Made by a program: the position numbers and the translations under genes
Part shown: positions 21,498 through 32,068 of the stretch, piece after piece
Position numbering within the stretch: the stretch's first letter is position 1
How the letters are laid out: each line of letters starts with the position of its first letter
Notes under the pieces: generated by a model
Seen by the model: the letters and a program-made list of their open reading frames with translations, nothing else
Told to the model about the DNA's origin: nothing
Databases searched by the model: none
Assembly (NCBI RefSeq): GCF_003263515.1
Contig: NZ_JYDE01000002.1
Location: 234,585-298,584 of the forward strand
Direction: 5' to 3'
DNA: 64,000 nt
From: Rahnella inusitata
GTDB taxonomy: Bacteria > Pseudomonadota > Gammaproteobacteria > Enterobacterales > Enterobacteriaceae

Positions 21498-21647
21498 ATA
21501 GCGTGCTGAAAACATCGTACTGAGAATTTTACGCCTCCTTGTCCGCATGGGTTTAAAAGCACATGTCCAGACAGGGTAATTTTATGATAGAATCCGCCCC
21601 CCTGCGGCTGGGGTTGAGAAACTCCTGAACCCACTTTAAGGAAAACT

Positions 21648-22118
21648 ATGAACGTTATTGAAGGTGTTGTAGCCACGCCTAACGCGCGCGTAGCGATCGC
21701 GATTGCTCGTTTTAACAATTTCATCAACGACAGCCTGCTTTCCGGTGCTATTGATGCGTTGAAACGTATTGGTCAGGTCAGCGATGACAACATCACCGTA
21801 GTCTGGGTCCCTGGCGCATACGAATTGCCTCTGGCAACCCGTGCTCTGGCTGAAAGCGGTAAGTACGACGCCGTGGTTGCACTCGGTACCGTGATCCGCG
21901 GGGGCACAGCCCACTTTGAATTCGTCGCGGGCGAATGCAGCTCTGGCTTGTCCAGCGTTGCAATGAACAGCGAAATCCCGGTTGCCTTTGGTGTGCTGAC
22001 AACAGAAAGCATTGAACAAGCCATCGAACGTGCAGGGACAAAAGCCGGTAATAAAGGTGCAGAAGCTGCACTGACCGCGCTTGAAATGATTAATGTTATC
22101 AAGGCTATTAAGGCCTGA
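21648..22118 (+). CDS. ribH: Lumazine synthase (6,7-dimethyl-8-ribityllumazine synthase)
   Basis: This enzyme (ribE in some E. coli naming) condenses the ribityl-pyrimidine with dihydroxybutanone phosphate in the penultimate step of riboflavin synthesis and forms icosahedral 60-mers. The 156-residue length and the motifs [30 protein letters not shown] and [10 protein letters not shown] are typical. AAGGAAA precedes the ATG. A 150-bp gap follows ribD and may hold a promoter. nusB starts 20 bp downstream, the usual coupling. Confidence 0.98.
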   Translation: MNVIEGVVATPNARVAIAIARFNNFINDSLLSGAIDALKRIGQVSDDNITVVWVPGAYELPLATRALAESGKYDAVVALGTVIRGGTAHFEFVAGECSSGLSSVAMNSEIPVAFGVLTTESIEQAIERAGTKAGNKGAEAALTALEMINVIKAIKA

Positions 22119-22138
22119 ATCTAGTTAAGGGGAAATCC

Positions 22139-22552
22139 GTGAAACCTGCTGCTCGTCGCCGCGCCCGTGAATGTGCCGTTCAGGCGCTTTACTCCTGGCA
22201 GTTGTCGAAAAATGACATCGCCGATGTTGAATTAGAATTCCTGACCGAGCAGGATGTCAAAGACGTAGACATTGCCTATTTCCGCGAACTGTTGTCGGGT
22301 GTAGCAAACAGTGCAGAGAAACTCGATGCATTGATGGCGCCATACCTGTCACGTCAGCTGGATGAATTAGGCCAGGTGGAAAGAGCTATCTTGCGTCTGG
22401 CTCTGTTTGAGCTGAGCAAGCGCCAGGATGTCCCTTACAAAGTGGCCATCAATGAAGCGATCGAACTGGCGAAAACCTTCGGCGCTGAAGACAGCCACAA
22501 GTTTGTCAACGGTGTGCTGGACAAAGCGGGCCCGCATATTCGCAAAAAATAA
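22139..22552 (+). CDS. nusB: NusB, transcription antitermination factor
   Basis: NusB with NusE (S10) binds boxA RNA in rRNA operons and in lambda-type antitermination. It is an all-helical protein of 137 residues with the opening [20 protein letters not shown] and the conserved [30 protein letters not shown]. The start is GTG 22139, preceded by AAGGGGAAA. It follows ribH as in E. coli. Confidence 0.97.
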   Translation: MKPAARRRARECAVQALYSWQLSKNDIADVELEFLTEQDVKDVDIAYFRELLSGVANSAEKLDALMAPYLSRQLDELGQVERAILRLALFELSKRQDVPYKVAINEAIELAKTFGAEDSHKFVNGVLDKAGPHIRKK

Positions 22553-22664
22553 TGTCAGCCAGAGTCAGCGTTTCTGATAAATGATCACACTCATTTTCAG
22601 CCGAATGCGCGCTCTGTTGATAGTCTGGTGATGTCACCTCGCTTATCTTCTGTGTGACACCCCT

Positions 22665-22690
22665 CTTAAGGCCGGTTTTCCGGCCTTAAG
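22665..22690. other. Perfect 11-bp hairpin upstream of thiL without a T tract
   Basis: CTTAAGGCCGG (22665-22675), TTTT loop, CCGGCCTTAAG (22680-22690). No T run follows on either strand, so a simple intrinsic terminator is unlikely. It lies 27 bp upstream of the thiL ATG, in the nusB-thiL gap. Confidence 0.7.
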
Positions 22691-22716
22691 TCATTCTAAC
22701 GATTTGGAATTGTACT

Positions 22717-23688
22717 ATGGCATCCGGCGAATTTGACGTTATCAATCGCTACTTTAACCGGTTCAGAACTGCCCGGCAGGATGTTCAGTTAGGCATTGGT
22801 GATGATTGTGCCTTACTGACGGTGGGCGAAAAGCAGCTACTGGCAGTCAGTACTGATACCCTGGTCGAAGGCATTCATTTCCTTAAAACCATTTCTCCGG
22901 CCGATTTGGGTTACAAAGCGCTGGCAGTAAACCTCAGTGATTTGGCCGCAATGGGCGCGGATCCGGCCTGGGTTTCTCTCGCACTGACGCTGCCTGAGGT
23001 GAAAGCCGACTGGTTAGAAGCATTCAGCGACAGCCTGTTCGAACAACTTAACTATTACGGCATGCAGCTGATTGGCGGCGATACTACGCGCGGTCCGCTG
23101 AGCATGACGCTGACCATTCAGGGGCTGGTTCCCGTTGGGCGCGCATTAACGCGTTCCGGCGCGGGCGTCGGCGACTGGATTTTCGTGACCGGCACGCTGG
23201 GTGACAGCGCGGCGGGTCTGGCGGTACTGCTGGAACAGCTGAACATCAGTGATGATAAATCCCGCGAGTTTCTGCTCAAACGTCATCTGCGGCCATCGCC
23301 GCGCGTTTTGCAGGGGCAGGCGCTGCGTGATTTAGCCACGTCGGCCATCGACCTCTCTGACGGGCTCATCTCCGATCTGAAACACATTCTGAAAGCCAGC
23401 GACTGCGGCGCGCGTCTGGATCTTGACGCTATCCCGTTGTCTGACGCGATGAAGAAAATTGCTGATCCTGAGCAGGCGCTGAAATGGGCGTTGACCGGCG
23501 GCGAAGATTACGAGCTTTGCTTCACCGTACCGGAAATAAACCGGGGCGCGCTGGACGTTGCGCTGAGCCATCTGGGTGTAGATTTCACCTGTGTCGGTCA
23601 GATCGCACCGCTGTCGGAAGGTATTAAGTTCTTGCGCGGCGGCAAACAGGTAGAGTTGGAATGGCAGGGGTTTGATCACTTCGCCTGA
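22717..23688 (+). CDS. thiL: ThiL, thiamine-monophosphate kinase
   Basis: ThiL phosphorylates thiamine monophosphate to the active cofactor thiamine diphosphate. The 323-residue protein belongs to the PurM/ThiL superfamily with GIGDDCALL (about 27-35), [19 protein letters not shown] and the C-terminal GGEDYELCF. In E. coli the stop overlaps pgpA. Here no pgpA-like frame follows; instead there is a terminator and a convergent yajO. Confidence 0.97.
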   Translation: MASGEFDVINRYFNRFRTARQDVQLGIGDDCALLTVGEKQLLAVSTDTLVEGIHFLKTISPADLGYKALAVNLSDLAAMGADPAWVSLALTLPEVKADWLEAFSDSLFEQLNYYGMQLIGGDTTRGPLSMTLTIQGLVPVGRALTRSGAGVGDWIFVTGTLGDSAAGLAVLLEQLNISDDKSREFLLKRHLRPSPRVLQGQALRDLATSAIDLSDGLISDLKHILKASDCGARLDLDAIPLSDAMKKIADPEQALKWALTGGEDYELCFTVPEINRGALDVALSHLGVDFTCVGQIAPLSEGIKFLRGGKQVELEWQGFDHFA

Positions 23689-23723
23689 CGGGCCGTTAGA
23701 CGGTTTGATTCAATGTGAAAAAG

Positions 23724-23756
23724 GCGCGTCAGGTTGATTCTGTCGCGCTTTTTTTT
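23724..23756 (+). terminator. Terminator after thiL
   Basis: GCGCG-T-CAG (23724-23732) pairs with CTG-T-CGCGC (23740-23748) around a 7-base loop with one T-T mismatch, followed by eight T residues. Confidence 0.8.
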
Positions 23757-23778
23757 AACTCAAAATGTTTCGCTGATC

Positions 23779-24753
23779 TTATTCAAAACCGACGGCCTTG
23801 TGCGGTACGTAAGCCATTTCCAGTTCGGCGATTTCTTCGATGGTCAGCCTGATGTTCAACGCAGCAATCGCGTCATCGAGATGAGCGGGGCGGGAAGCAC
23901 CGATGATAGGTGCCGTGATCACGTGTTTGCTGAGGATCCACGCCAGCGCAATCTGAGCACGCGGTACTCCGTGGTCTTCGGCAATTTTACCGACACGTTC
24001 AGCGATTTTACCGTCAGCTTCGTCGGTGGCGTCGTACAACGTATTGGCAAAACTGTCAGAGACTGAACGCGCAGTGGTTTCACCCCACGGACGCGTTAAC
24101 TTACCCCGTGCCAGCGGGCTCCACGGCAGAACCGCGATGTTTTCTTCCAGGCACAGCGGATACATCTCTTTCTCTTCTTCACGCTGAATGAGGTTGTATT
24201 GATCCTGCATCGAGACGAAACGTGCCCAGCCATTTTGCTCGGAAATATCCAGCGCCTGTTTAAACTGATGGGCGTGCATCGATGATGCACCGATAAAACG
24301 CGCTTTCCCGGCTTTCACCACATCATTCAGCGCTTCCAGCGTTTCTTCAATCGGCGTGTTGTAATCCCAGCGGTGGATTTGCAGCAGATCGACATACTCC
24401 ATGCCGAGTCGGCGCAGGCTGTCGTCGATGGATTGCATGACAGAGGCGCGTGACAATCCGCCTTCCAGACCGGTAATCGGATAAAACACTTTGGTGGCGA
24501 CAACGATGTCATCGCGTTTTGCAAAGTCCTTCAGCGCACGTCCGACGATCTCTTCGCTGCTGCCGTCAGAATAGCTGTTGGCTGTATCAAAGAAGTTAAT
24601 GCCCGCATCAAGCGCCTGTTTGATGATCGGGCGGCTGCTCTCTTCCGGCAGCGTCCAGGCATGTCTGCCGCGATCCGGTTCGCCATACGTCATACAACCC
24701 AGACACAGTTGCGACACTTTCAGACCGGTTTTTCCCAACGTGGTGTATTGCAT
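23779..24753 (-). CDS. yajO: YajO, aldo/keto reductase family protein
   Basis: A 324-residue (alpha/beta)8-barrel NADPH-dependent oxidoreductase. The AKR catalytic tetrad is present: D56 and Y61 in FFDTANSYS, K88 in VATKV, H127 in LLQIHRWD. GASSMHAHQF and the cofactor-binding APIIGASRP segment follow. The sequence is close to E. coli YajO throughout. YajO has been reported to be able to form 1-deoxyxylulose 5-phosphate, which would link it to the adjacent dxs; that role here is inferred. It starts at ATG 24753 and lies downstream of dxs on the same strand with its own gap of about 150 bp. Confidence 0.92.
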   Translation of the reverse strand: MQYTTLGKTGLKVSQLCLGCMTYGEPDRGRHAWTLPEESSRPIIKQALDAGINFFDTANSYSDGSSEEIVGRALKDFAKRDDIVVATKVFYPITGLEGGLSRASVMQSIDDSLRRLGMEYVDLLQIHRWDYNTPIEETLEALNDVVKAGKARFIGASSMHAHQFKQALDISEQNGWARFVSMQDQYNLIQREEEKEMYPLCLEENIAVLPWSPLARGKLTRPWGETTARSVSDSFANTLYDATDEADGKIAERVGKIAEDHGVPRAQIALAWILSKHVITAPIIGASRPAHLDDAIAALNIRLTIEEIAELEMAYVPHKAVGFE

Positions 24754-24873
24754 TGCATCTCTCCGTTAAAGCCTGCGCCAAGACCGGCAGGCGTAAAAAA
24801 ATGATTAGCATGCTTAACTGTAGCTCACAGAACGGCAGGATTGCGCAAGAGATGAGGGTATGGAGGGAGAAAT

Positions 24874-24897
24874 CCCCTCTTTCAGGAGAAAGAGGGG
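24874..24897 (-). terminator. Hairpin after dxs (minus strand)
   Basis: A perfect 10-bp stem CCCCTCTTTC / GAAAGAGGGG around AGGA lies just downstream of the dxs stop. The following T tract on the minus strand is weak (ATTTCT), so termination may be partial and yajO may be partly co-transcribed. Confidence 0.6.
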
Positions 24898-24904
24898 GAA
24901 ATGA

Positions 24905-26767
24905 TCAGGCCAGCCAGTCGGTGATTTGACGGTCGATCCCTTCGGCATCCAGACCGACGTCATGACGAATTTCGTCCTGTGTACCCTGTGGCACAAAGTT
25001 GTCCGCCAGACCAATATTGAGCACCGGCACAAGCATACGTTTGGCCATCAGCAGTTCGTTCACGCCGCTGCCTGCGCCGCCCATAATGGCGTTTTCCTCA
25101 ACCGTCACCAGCACTTCGTGGCTGGCGGCCAGTTCCAGAATCAGGGCTTCGTCCAGCGGTTTCACAAAGCGCATGTCCACCACGGTGGCATTACGTTTTT
25201 CAGCGGCTTCCAGCGCATCCGGTAACAAAGTCCCGAAGTTAAGGATCGCCACTTTCTCGCCTTCGCGGCGCACCACACCTTTACCCATTGGCAGTGACGC
25301 CAGCGGCTCGCAGGTTGCGCCAGTGCCGGTACCGCGCGGATAACGCACCGCTACCGGACCGCCATTATGGTGATAACCGGTATGGAGCATCTGACGGCAT
25401 TCGTTTTCATCACTTGGTGTCATGATGATCATGTTCGGAATGCAGCGCAGGAACGAGAGATCGAACGCGCCCTGATGCGTCTGGCCGTCGGCACCGACAA
25501 TACCGCCACGGTCGATGGCAAACAGCACCGGCAGATTCTGAATCGCTACGTCATGGATCACCTGATCATAGGCGCGTTGCAGGAAGGTGGAGTAGATCGC
25601 GACAACCGGCTTGTAGCCGCCGATCGCCAGACCCGCCGCAAAGGTCACGGCGTGCTGCTCAGCAATCGCCACGTCGAAATATTGCTGCGGATATTCGCGG
25701 GAGAAGCGCACCATGCCGGAGCCTTCACGCATCGCAGGCGTCACTGCCATCAGCTTGCTGTCTTTAGCCGCCGTTTCGCACAGCCAGTCGCCGAAGACTT
25801 TCGAATAGGTCGGTAAACCCTCTTTGCCTTTTGGCAAAATACCGGATGCCGGATCGAATTTCGGCACTGCGTGCCAGCCAATCGGATCCTTTTCGGCAGG
25901 TGCATAGCCCTTGCCTTTTTTGGTCATAATGTGCAGCAACTGCGGGCCTTTGAGGTCACGCATGTTTTTCAGCGTTTGCACCAGCGCCACCACGTCGTGT
26001 CCGTCAACCGGGCCGATGTAGTTAAAGCCCAGCTCTTCAAACAGCGTGCCTGGTACCATCATGCCTTTTAAATGTTCTTCAGTACGGCGTACCAGCTCTT
26101 TGATAGGCGGAATGCCGGACAAGACTTTCTTACCGCCTTCACGCAGATGGGAATACAACTTACCGGATAAAAGCTGCGCCAGATGATTGTTCAGCGCCCC
26201 TACGTTTTCGGAAATTGACATCTCGTTGTCGTTGAGGATAACCAGCATGTCCGGCTTGATATCACCGGCGTGGTTCATGGCTTCGAATGCCATACCTGCC
26301 GTGATCGCGCCATCACCAATTACGCAGACAGTACGGCGGTTCTTGCCTTCACGCTCGGCGGCCACGGCCATGCCCAGACCGGCGCTGATTGACGTCGAAG
26401 AGTGACCGACAGACAACGTGTCGTACTCGCTTTCACCGCGCCACGGGAATGGATGCAGGCCGCCTTTCTGGCGGATGGTGGAAATCCGGTCACGGCGTCC
26501 GGTCAAAATTTTATGCGGATAGGCCTGATGGCCGACGTCCCAGACCACGTGGTCGAACGGCGTATTGTAGACATAGTGCATGGCCACGGTCAGTTCAACC
26601 GTTCCCAGCCCGGACGCAAAGTGTCCGCTGGACTGGCTGACGCTGGCCAGTAAATACTGGCGCAGTTCGTCGCAGAGCTTAGGCAGGCTCTCTTTAGGAA
26701 GTGAACGGAGATCTTCAGGATTCTCCGCCAGCGCCAGTGTCGGGTATTTGGCTAGTTCAAGACTCAT
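24905..26767 (-). CDS. dxs: Dxs, 1-deoxy-D-xylulose-5-phosphate synthase
   Basis: Dxs is the thiamine diphosphate enzyme that condenses pyruvate and glyceraldehyde 3-phosphate at the entry to the MEP isoprenoid pathway. The 620-residue protein has the TPP motif [20 protein letters not shown]...ILND, the VGHSSTSIS block, and the [15 protein letters not shown] segment with the catalytic Glu. The frame extends twelve codons upstream into the ispA tail, but ATG 26767 gives the conserved [13 protein letters not shown]. It is in the operon xseB-ispA-dxs, 19 bp after ispA. Confidence 0.98.
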   Translation of the reverse strand: MSLELAKYPTLALAENPEDLRSLPKESLPKLCDELRQYLLASVSQSSGHFASGLGTVELTVAMHYVYNTPFDHVVWDVGHQAYPHKILTGRRDRISTIRQKGGLHPFPWRGESEYDTLSVGHSSTSISAGLGMAVAAEREGKNRRTVCVIGDGAITAGMAFEAMNHAGDIKPDMLVILNDNEMSISENVGALNNHLAQLLSGKLYSHLREGGKKVLSGIPPIKELVRRTEEHLKGMMVPGTLFEELGFNYIGPVDGHDVVALVQTLKNMRDLKGPQLLHIMTKKGKGYAPAEKDPIGWHAVPKFDPASGILPKGKEGLPTYSKVFGDWLCETAAKDSKLMAVTPAMREGSGMVRFSREYPQQYFDVAIAEQHAVTFAAGLAIGGYKPVVAIYSTFLQRAYDQVIHDVAIQNLPVLFAIDRGGIVGADGQTHQGAFDLSFLRCIPNMIIMTPSDENECRQMLHTGYHHNGGPVAVRYPRGTGTGATCEPLASLPMGKGVVRREGEKVAILNFGTLLPDALEAAEKRNATVVDMRFVKPLDEALILELAASHEVLVTVEENAIMGGAGSGVNELLMAKRMLVPVLNIGLADNFVPQGTQDEIRHDVGLDAEGIDRQITDWLA

Positions 26768-26786
26768 CAGTTGCTCATAGTAAGTA

Positions 26787-27716
26787 TTAATTATCGCGCT
26801 CAATAATGAAGCTGGCTAACGCGAGAAGTGGCGCTGTGTTGTAAGAAAGCGCGGCGAGCTGGTCCAGTGCGGAAACGGCTTCCTGATACAGGTCCATGGC
26901 CTTGGCCTTTGCGCCGTCGAGCCCCAGCAGGGCAGGGTAAGTACTTTTACCGAGTTGTTGATCAGCACCCTGACGTTTGCCCAACGTGGCGGTATCGCCA
27001 ATCACATCCAGAATGTCATCCTGAACCTGAAACGCCAGGCCAATCGCCTGTGCATAGGTATCCAGTATAGGCAAAACGGCGCGTCCGGTATTGCCGGCGG
27101 CCAGCGCACCCATGCGCACAGCGGCGCGGATCAGCGCACCGGTTTTATGGCGGTGGATTTTTTCCAGTGCATCAAGGCTGACCTGCTGGCCTTCGGCAGC
27201 CAGATCCAGCGCTTGTCCGCCGCACATGCCGCTGGCGCCGCTGGCAGTGGCCAGTTCGGACACCATCGACAGACGATCTTTAACCAGTACGTCCGGCATG
27301 TCGCCGTCGGCTAAAATAGTGAACGCCAGCGTTTGCAGCGCGTCACCGGCGAGGATCGCGTTCGCTTCACCAAATTTGATGTGACAGGTCGGCTGTCCGC
27401 GACGCAGATCGTCGTCATCCATCGCCGGCAGATCGTCATGGATCAGCGAATAAGCATGAATGCATTCGACCGCCGCCGCGGGCGCATCAAGATTTTTCAA
27501 ATCCAGCCCGAACAGCTGCCCGGTGGCGTACACCAGATAAGGACGCATGCGTTTACCGCCGAGCAACGCACCGTAGCGCATCGCTTCAACCAGCGGTAAA
27601 TCAGCCAGCGGCTGCGCATCTATATAGGCGGTCAGTACGCTGTCAACGCGCTGCTGCATGGCGCGCAGCTCACGGGAGAACTCGCCAGCCGGAGAAAGAG
27701 ACATCGCTTCAGACAT
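26787..27716 (-). CDS. ispA: IspA, farnesyl diphosphate synthase
   Basis: IspA makes geranyl and farnesyl diphosphate from IPP and DMAPP. The 309 residues carry the first aspartate-rich motif [10 protein letters not shown] (94-103), GGKRMRP (53-59) and the second QVQDDILD. Either ATG 27716 or ATG 27704 could start; the first is listed because it lies close after the xseB stop (6 bp). It is part of the conserved xseB-ispA-dxs operon. Confidence 0.96.
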   Translation of the reverse strand: MSEAMSLSPAGEFSRELRAMQQRVDSVLTAYIDAQPLADLPLVEAMRYGALLGGKRMRPYLVYATGQLFGLDLKNLDAPAAAVECIHAYSLIHDDLPAMDDDDLRRGQPTCHIKFGEANAILAGDALQTLAFTILADGDMPDVLVKDRLSMVSELATASGASGMCGGQALDLAAEGQQVSLDALEKIHRHKTGALIRAAVRMGALAAGNTGRAVLPILDTYAQAIGLAFQVQDDILDVIGDTATLGKRQGADQQLGKSTYPALLGLDGAKAKAMDLYQEAVSALDQLAALSYNTAPLLALASFIIERDN

Positions 27717-27722
27717 AAACCT

Positions 27723-27965
27723 TTACTCAGCTTGCGGTGTGAAAGGTGCCAGCGGTGCATCTTCATCGCTGTCGAGCAGGATCTGTACACGCTGTTCGGC
27801 CTGTTGCAGTTTTTGCTGGCCCTGACGGGCAAGCTGGACGCCTTGCTCAAATTCATTCAGCGCGTCTTCTAAAGGCAATTCGCCTGATTCAAGGCGGGCA
27901 ACGATCTGTTCCAGGTCGGCCAGAGCCGTTTCGAAATTGGCGGGTGGTGCAGATTTTTTCGGCAT
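27723..27965 (-). CDS. xseB: XseB, exonuclease VII small subunit
   Basis: XseB is the small subunit of the single-strand exonuclease VII (large subunit XseA encoded elsewhere). The 80-residue all-helical protein has the family core [38 protein letters not shown] in residues 11-50, described here by position. It heads the xseB-ispA-dxs operon and is divergent from thiI across 290 bp. Confidence 0.96.
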   Translation of the reverse strand: MPKKSAPPANFETALADLEQIVARLESGELPLEDALNEFEQGVQLARQGQQKLQQAEQRVQILLDSDEDAPLAPFTPQAE

Positions 27966-28103
27966 AATTCTCTTTCAATATCGTTGATCAGACTCGGTGA
28001 CCAGAGCGCTGAGACGGCAGGGTCGGTTCTCAGCCCAGGGAGACATCCCGTTAAGCATGGCACTGCTGTTTGGTTTTGCGCGCAGAATATCCATGAAAAG
28101 TGA

Positions 28104-28255
28104 TATACTCTGCGCCGCTGAGTTTATTGCTAAGCCCAATGTGGCACAAAACTGATGATTCATAAACAAACATAAGGCTTAGCAATAATAGGATCCTAGA
28201 TCCTTATTCAGCGACTTACTACCCCCGTTCTTTAACCTGCTAACAAAAGACTGCC
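28104..28255 (+). promoter_or_regulatory. thiI promoter candidate and structured leader
   Basis: A -10-like TATACT sits at 28104-28109. The presumed leader holds a perfect 13-bp inverted repeat, TTATTGCTAAGCC (28124-28136) and GGCTTAGCAATAA (28176-28188), with a 39-base spacer, followed by a BamHI-type palindrome TAGGATCCTA and a short repeat GATCCTTATT. No TPP riboswitch core was recognised. The role is unknown. Confidence 0.5.
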
Positions 28256-29704
28256 ATGAAGTTTATCATTAAATTGTTCCCTGAAATCACCATCAAGAGC
28301 CAATCTGTGCGTTTGCGCTTCATTAAGATCCTCTCAAGCAGCATTCGCAACATTGTGCGACCGCATGATGAGACGCTGGCAGTCGTACGCCATTGGGATC
28401 ATATCGAAGTTCGCAGCAAAGACGAAAGCAAACACGATCTCATCCAGGAAATGCTGTGCCGCATTCCGGGCATCCGCTACGTAGAAGAAGTGGAAGATCG
28501 TCCTTATACCGACATGCATAACATTTTCGAACAGGCGCTTGAAGCCTATCGTTCTGAAGTGGAAGGAAAAACCTTCTGCGTGCGTGTTAAACGTCGCGGT
28601 AAGCATGAATTCAGCTCCGGCGACGTAGAACGCTACGTGGGCGGCGGTCTGAATCAACACATTGAGTCTGCACGGGTGAACCTGACTTCGCCAGAAGTTA
28701 CGGTGAAGCTGGAAATCAACGACGACAAACTGGTGCTGGTGAAAAGCCGTCTCGAAGGTCAGGGCGGTTATCCGATCGGCACGCAGGAAGATGTGATGTC
28801 ACTGATCTCCGGCGGTTTCGACTCCGGCGTTTCCAGTTATATGCTGATGCGTCGTGGCTGCCGTGTGCATTACTGCTTCTTTAATCTCGGCGGCGCGGCT
28901 CATGAAATCGGTGTAAAACAGGTGGCGCATTACCTGTGGAACCGTTTTGGCAGCTCACACCGCGTGCGCTTCATCGCCATTGATTTTGAACCGGTGGTCG
29001 GTGAGATCCTGGAAAAAATTGAAGACGGTCAGATGGGCGTCGTTCTCAAACGTATGATGGTGCGCGCAGCGTCTTCTATCGCAGAACGTTACGGTGTACA
29101 GGCGCTGGTGACCGGCGAAGCGCTGGGCCAGGTGTCTAGCCAGACGTTGACCAACTTACGCCTGATCGACAACGTCTCTGACACGCTGATCCTGCGTCCG
29201 CTGATTTCTCACGATAAAGAGCACATCATCAAGATTGCCCGTGAAATCGGCACCGAAGACTTCGCCAAAACCATGCCGGAATATTGCGGTGTGATTTCGA
29301 AAAGCCCGACCGTAAAAGCGGTGAAAGCTAAAATCGAAGCTGAAGAAGCGATGTTCGATTTCTCGGTGCTGGATAAAGTGGTCAGCGAAGCGCGAAACGT
29401 CGACATCCGTGAAATTGCTGAGCAGGCCGCTCAGGAAGTTCCTGAAGTCGAAACCGTCGCTGAGTTTGTTTCTACCGATATCGTGCTCGACGTGCGTGCG
29501 CCGGATGAAGCTGAAGCAGACCCGCTGGCACTGGAGAATGTCGAAGTGAAGACGCTGGCATTCTATAAGCTGGCGACGCAGTTCGGCGATTTGGATCAGA
29601 GCAAAACCTATTTGTTGTACTGCGATCGCGGCGTCATGAGTCGTTTGCAGGCGCTGTATCTGAAAGAGCAGGGCTTTAACAATGTGAAAGTTTATCGCCC
29701 TTAG
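28256..29704 (+). CDS. thiI: ThiI, tRNA 4-thiouridine synthase / thiamine sulfur-transfer protein
   Basis: ThiI adenylates U8 of tRNA and transfers sulfur from IscS to make 4-thiouridine; it also feeds sulfur to thiazole synthesis. The 482 residues comprise a ferredoxin-like and THUMP region (1-165), a PP-loop ATPase with [10 protein letters not shown] (about 188-197), and a C-terminal rhodanese domain with the catalytic C456 in LYCDRG. The rhodanese extension is typical of enterobacterial ThiI. It starts at ATG 28256 without a strong Shine-Dalgarno. Confidence 0.97.
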   Translation: MKFIIKLFPEITIKSQSVRLRFIKILSSSIRNIVRPHDETLAVVRHWDHIEVRSKDESKHDLIQEMLCRIPGIRYVEEVEDRPYTDMHNIFEQALEAYRSEVEGKTFCVRVKRRGKHEFSSGDVERYVGGGLNQHIESARVNLTSPEVTVKLEINDDKLVLVKSRLEGQGGYPIGTQEDVMSLISGGFDSGVSSYMLMRRGCRVHYCFFNLGGAAHEIGVKQVAHYLWNRFGSSHRVRFIAIDFEPVVGEILEKIEDGQMGVVLKRMMVRAASSIAERYGVQALVTGEALGQVSSQTLTNLRLIDNVSDTLILRPLISHDKEHIIKIAREIGTEDFAKTMPEYCGVISKSPTVKAVKAKIEAEEAMFDFSVLDKVVSEARNVDIREIAEQAAQEVPEVETVAEFVSTDIVLDVRAPDEAEADPLALENVEVKTLAFYKLATQFGDLDQSKTYLLYCDRGVMSRLQALYLKEQGFNNVKVYRP

Positions 29705-29725
29705 TTTTCACGGCGATAAAAATAA

Positions 29726-29754
29726 AGGGGTTCAGCATCGCTGAGCCCCTTTTT
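29726..29754 (+). terminator. Terminator after thiI
   Basis: AGGGGTTCAGC (29726-29736) pairs with GCTGAGCCCCT (29740-29750) with one G-T pair and a 3-base loop, followed by four T residues. Confidence 0.85.
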
Positions 29755-29771
29755 ACTTTCTGAGGTTCCGG

Positions 29772-30380
29772 TCAGGATTCGCGGGCGCCTTCATCGGTAT
29801 AGTTGTAAATCCCCGGCGCAAGCACCAGCTGCGCGGCGATTTCGGCGGCCTTAGTTTTACCGAGCAGCAGATCGATAATCTTCAGGGCAAACTCCATCGA
29901 CGTGCCCGGTCCCTGGCTGGTCAGCAGATTGACGCGCGGATCGAAAATCACCCGGCGATCGGACCATTTATTCGGATCGATTTTATCGCGCAGCCCAGGG
30001 AAACCGGTCATATTGCCGACTGGGAATAAGTCGTGATATTCCAGCACCAGCGCGGGCGCAGCGCAGATAGCGGCGACAATTTTCCCGCTGATGTGCATCT
30101 GACGGACTTTCTCCACCAGCAGCGGGCTTTCACTGAAACAGGTCGCCCCGCCGAGGCCGCCCGGCAGCACGATCACGTCAAAGTCGTCGTCGGCGACCTC
30201 GACCAGAGTGACATCCGCCAAAATACGCACGCCGCGCGAACAGCGGATTTCCAGATTACCGTCGCCCGCCACGCTGGCAGTGGTGACATCAATGCCTGCG
30301 CGAACCAGCAAATCAATTGCGGTGACGGCTTCAATCTCTTCGCTACCAGGTGCCAGGCAGACCAGAACTGATGCGCTCAT
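29772..30380 (-). CDS. yajL: YajL, DJ-1/PfpI family protein deglycase/chaperone
   Basis: YajL is the bacterial DJ-1 homologue, implicated in protection of proteins from oxidative and glycation damage; the deglycase activity is debated. The 202 residues carry the nucleophilic C106 in AAICAAPA and the nearby E in the N-terminal half. The open frame reaches ten codons further upstream, but ATG 30380 gives [15 protein letters not shown] as in E. coli. That start lies inside panE: the genes overlap by 38 bp in different frames. Confidence 0.95.
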   Translation of the reverse strand: MSASVLVCLAPGSEEIEAVTAIDLLVRAGIDVTTASVAGDGNLEIRCSRGVRILADVTLVEVADDDFDVIVLPGGLGGATCFSESPLLVEKVRQMHISGKIVAAICAAPALVLEYHDLFPVGNMTGFPGLRDKIDPNKWSDRRVIFDPRVNLLTSQGPGTSMEFALKIIDLLLGKTKAAEIAAQLVLAPGIYNYTDEGARES

Positions 30381-31254
30381 AGTCGTTTTCCTTTCTTTTA
30401 ATTTGTTCAAATATGCGGGTGTTTACCGGCAGGCTCAGCCCGTGTTTGCGCCCGCGGCGCAGTACGTAACCGGTAATATAATCAATTTCAGTGTGACGCT
30501 GATGACGGATATCCTGCAACATCGAGGAATGGTTGGCCGCCGTCGTGTCGATCACCTGATAGACAAAACTCAGCAGTGATTCGCTATGGATCTCATATCC
30601 CTCTATCGCCATGACCTGTGCCACTTCCAGACAAATCTGCTCAATCTGGTCGGGGAAGGCGATGAGATCGCCATTAGTACATTCATGAAGCGCGGTGAGG
30701 GGATTGATCACGCAGTTGACCGCCAGTTTGTTCCACAGCGACGGCCTGATGTTGTCGTGCCACGCGACGTCCGGCAGCGCATGATGCAAGGTATCCGCCA
30801 GCGCACTGTGCGCCGCGCCACGCGGCGTGACCGGCCCGATGTGAGTCATACCCGATGCGACGTGCATAATCGCGTTACCTTCGTGCCGGGCGGCGTGGGT
30901 GGTGGCGCCTTGTAAGATAGCCAGCCGGTTAGCCGGTAATTCATCCACCGTGCCCATGCCGTTATGCAGCAACAGGATGGTGCAATTATCATTGAGCATC
31001 GGCATCAGTGCGCTGACCGCACTGGAAACCTGCCACGCTTTGAGCGTCACCAGCAGCAGCTCGCTTTGCGCCAGATGCTCCGGATCGTTGGTCGGCATAT
31101 TACGGTTAAACGCCACGCCTTCCGGGGAAATCACGTTGACGGCACAAAAAGGCTGCGGAATGCGGATCCACCCCTGCACGTCGTGGCCTTGCTGATAAAG
31201 GGCTGATAGCCAAAGTTGTCCCAGCGCACCGCAACCTAATACTGTAATTTTCAT
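30343..31254 (-). CDS. panE: PanE, 2-dehydropantoate 2-reductase
   Basis: PanE reduces ketopantoate to pantoate with NADPH in pantothenate synthesis. The 303-residue protein equals the E. coli length. The Rossmann motif GCGALG is at 7-12, the catalytic Lys lies in the [14 protein letters not shown] region (about 176-190), and NHSSMLQDI follows. It is divergent from yajQ across about 240 bp. The C-terminal codons overlap the yajL start. Confidence 0.97.
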   Translation of the reverse strand: MKITVLGCGALGQLWLSALYQQGHDVQGWIRIPQPFCAVNVISPEGVAFNRNMPTNDPEHLAQSELLLVTLKAWQVSSAVSALMPMLNDNCTILLLHNGMGTVDELPANRLAILQGATTHAARHEGNAIMHVASGMTHIGPVTPRGAAHSALADTLHHALPDVAWHDNIRPSLWNKLAVNCVINPLTALHECTNGDLIAFPDQIEQICLEVAQVMAIEGYEIHSESLLSFVYQVIDTTAANHSSMLQDIRHQRHTEIDYITGYVLRRGRKHGLSLPVNTRIFEQIKRKENDYERISSGLPGTW

Positions 31255-31493
31255 TGTGCCTCCCGGGAGTGGTGGCGAATTACGCCGTAGGAATCGGGTG
31301 TAGAAAGAATATTCTGCTGTCCGGTTATCGTATTAGTATAGACATTTGTGCTGCACATCACATTTTCACCTGCACTTTTTGACCGTCGTGCCCATTTGTG
31401 GCTGGAGCTTTGCTGTCGTTTGGCATCGGCGGTTGAAGGCGGTATTATGCACGCCATATAACGTGCAATACAAAACTACAGGGAGAAGCGATT

Positions 31494-31985
31494 ATGCCGT
31501 CTTTTGACATTGTTTCCGAAATCGACATGCAGGAAGTTCGTAACGCCGTGGAAAACGCCAGCCGTGATCTGCAAACCCGCTGGGATTTCCGCAATGTGCC
31601 AGCCAGCTTCGATCTCAACGAAAAAAACGAGAGCATCAAAGTGGCCAGCGAATCTGATTTTCAGGTCAACCAGCTGGTAGATATTCTGCGTGAGAAGTTA
31701 GCCAAGCGTGGGATTGAAGGTGGCGCGCTGGAAATTCCGGAGCAGATGGATCACAGCGGTAAAACCTACAGTGTGGAGGCCAAACTGCACTCGGGTATTG
31801 AATCGACGCTGGCAAAGAAAATCGTCAAGCTGATCAAAGACAGTAAGATCAAAGTCCAGGCGCAGGTTCAGGGCGATGAAGTTCGCGTGACCGGCAAGGC
31901 TCGTGATGATTTGCAGGCCGTGATGGCGCTGGTGCGCAACGGGGATTTGGGACAGCCGTTCCAGTTCAAGAATTTCCGCGACTAA
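31494..31985 (+). CDS. yajQ: YajQ, nucleotide-binding protein (c-di-GMP effector family)
   Basis: YajQ is a small cytoplasmic protein of 163 residues with two ferredoxin-like half domains. It binds nucleotides or RNA, and in Xanthomonas a homologue is a cyclic di-GMP effector. The opening [22 protein letters not shown] and the end [13 protein letters not shown]...FKNFRD are diagnostic. It is preceded by AGGGAGAAG. The function in enterobacteria is not settled. Confidence 0.95.
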   Translation: MPSFDIVSEIDMQEVRNAVENASRDLQTRWDFRNVPASFDLNEKNESIKVASESDFQVNQLVDILREKLAKRGIEGGALEIPEQMDHSGKTYSVEAKLHSGIESTLAKKIVKLIKDSKIKVQAQVQGDEVRVTGKARDDLQAVMALVRNGDLGQPFQFKNFRD

Positions 31986-32068
31986 TCATCGTCGTTCTTT
32001 GAGCCGCAGCCAGGGATCCGATTCACTTATTAGTGCTGTAATTCAAATTACTGGGTTATCTCAGTTAT

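Noticed and set aside
28110..28255. TPP riboswitch in the thiI leader
   Set aside because: The region is structured, but the conserved thi-box core was not found.
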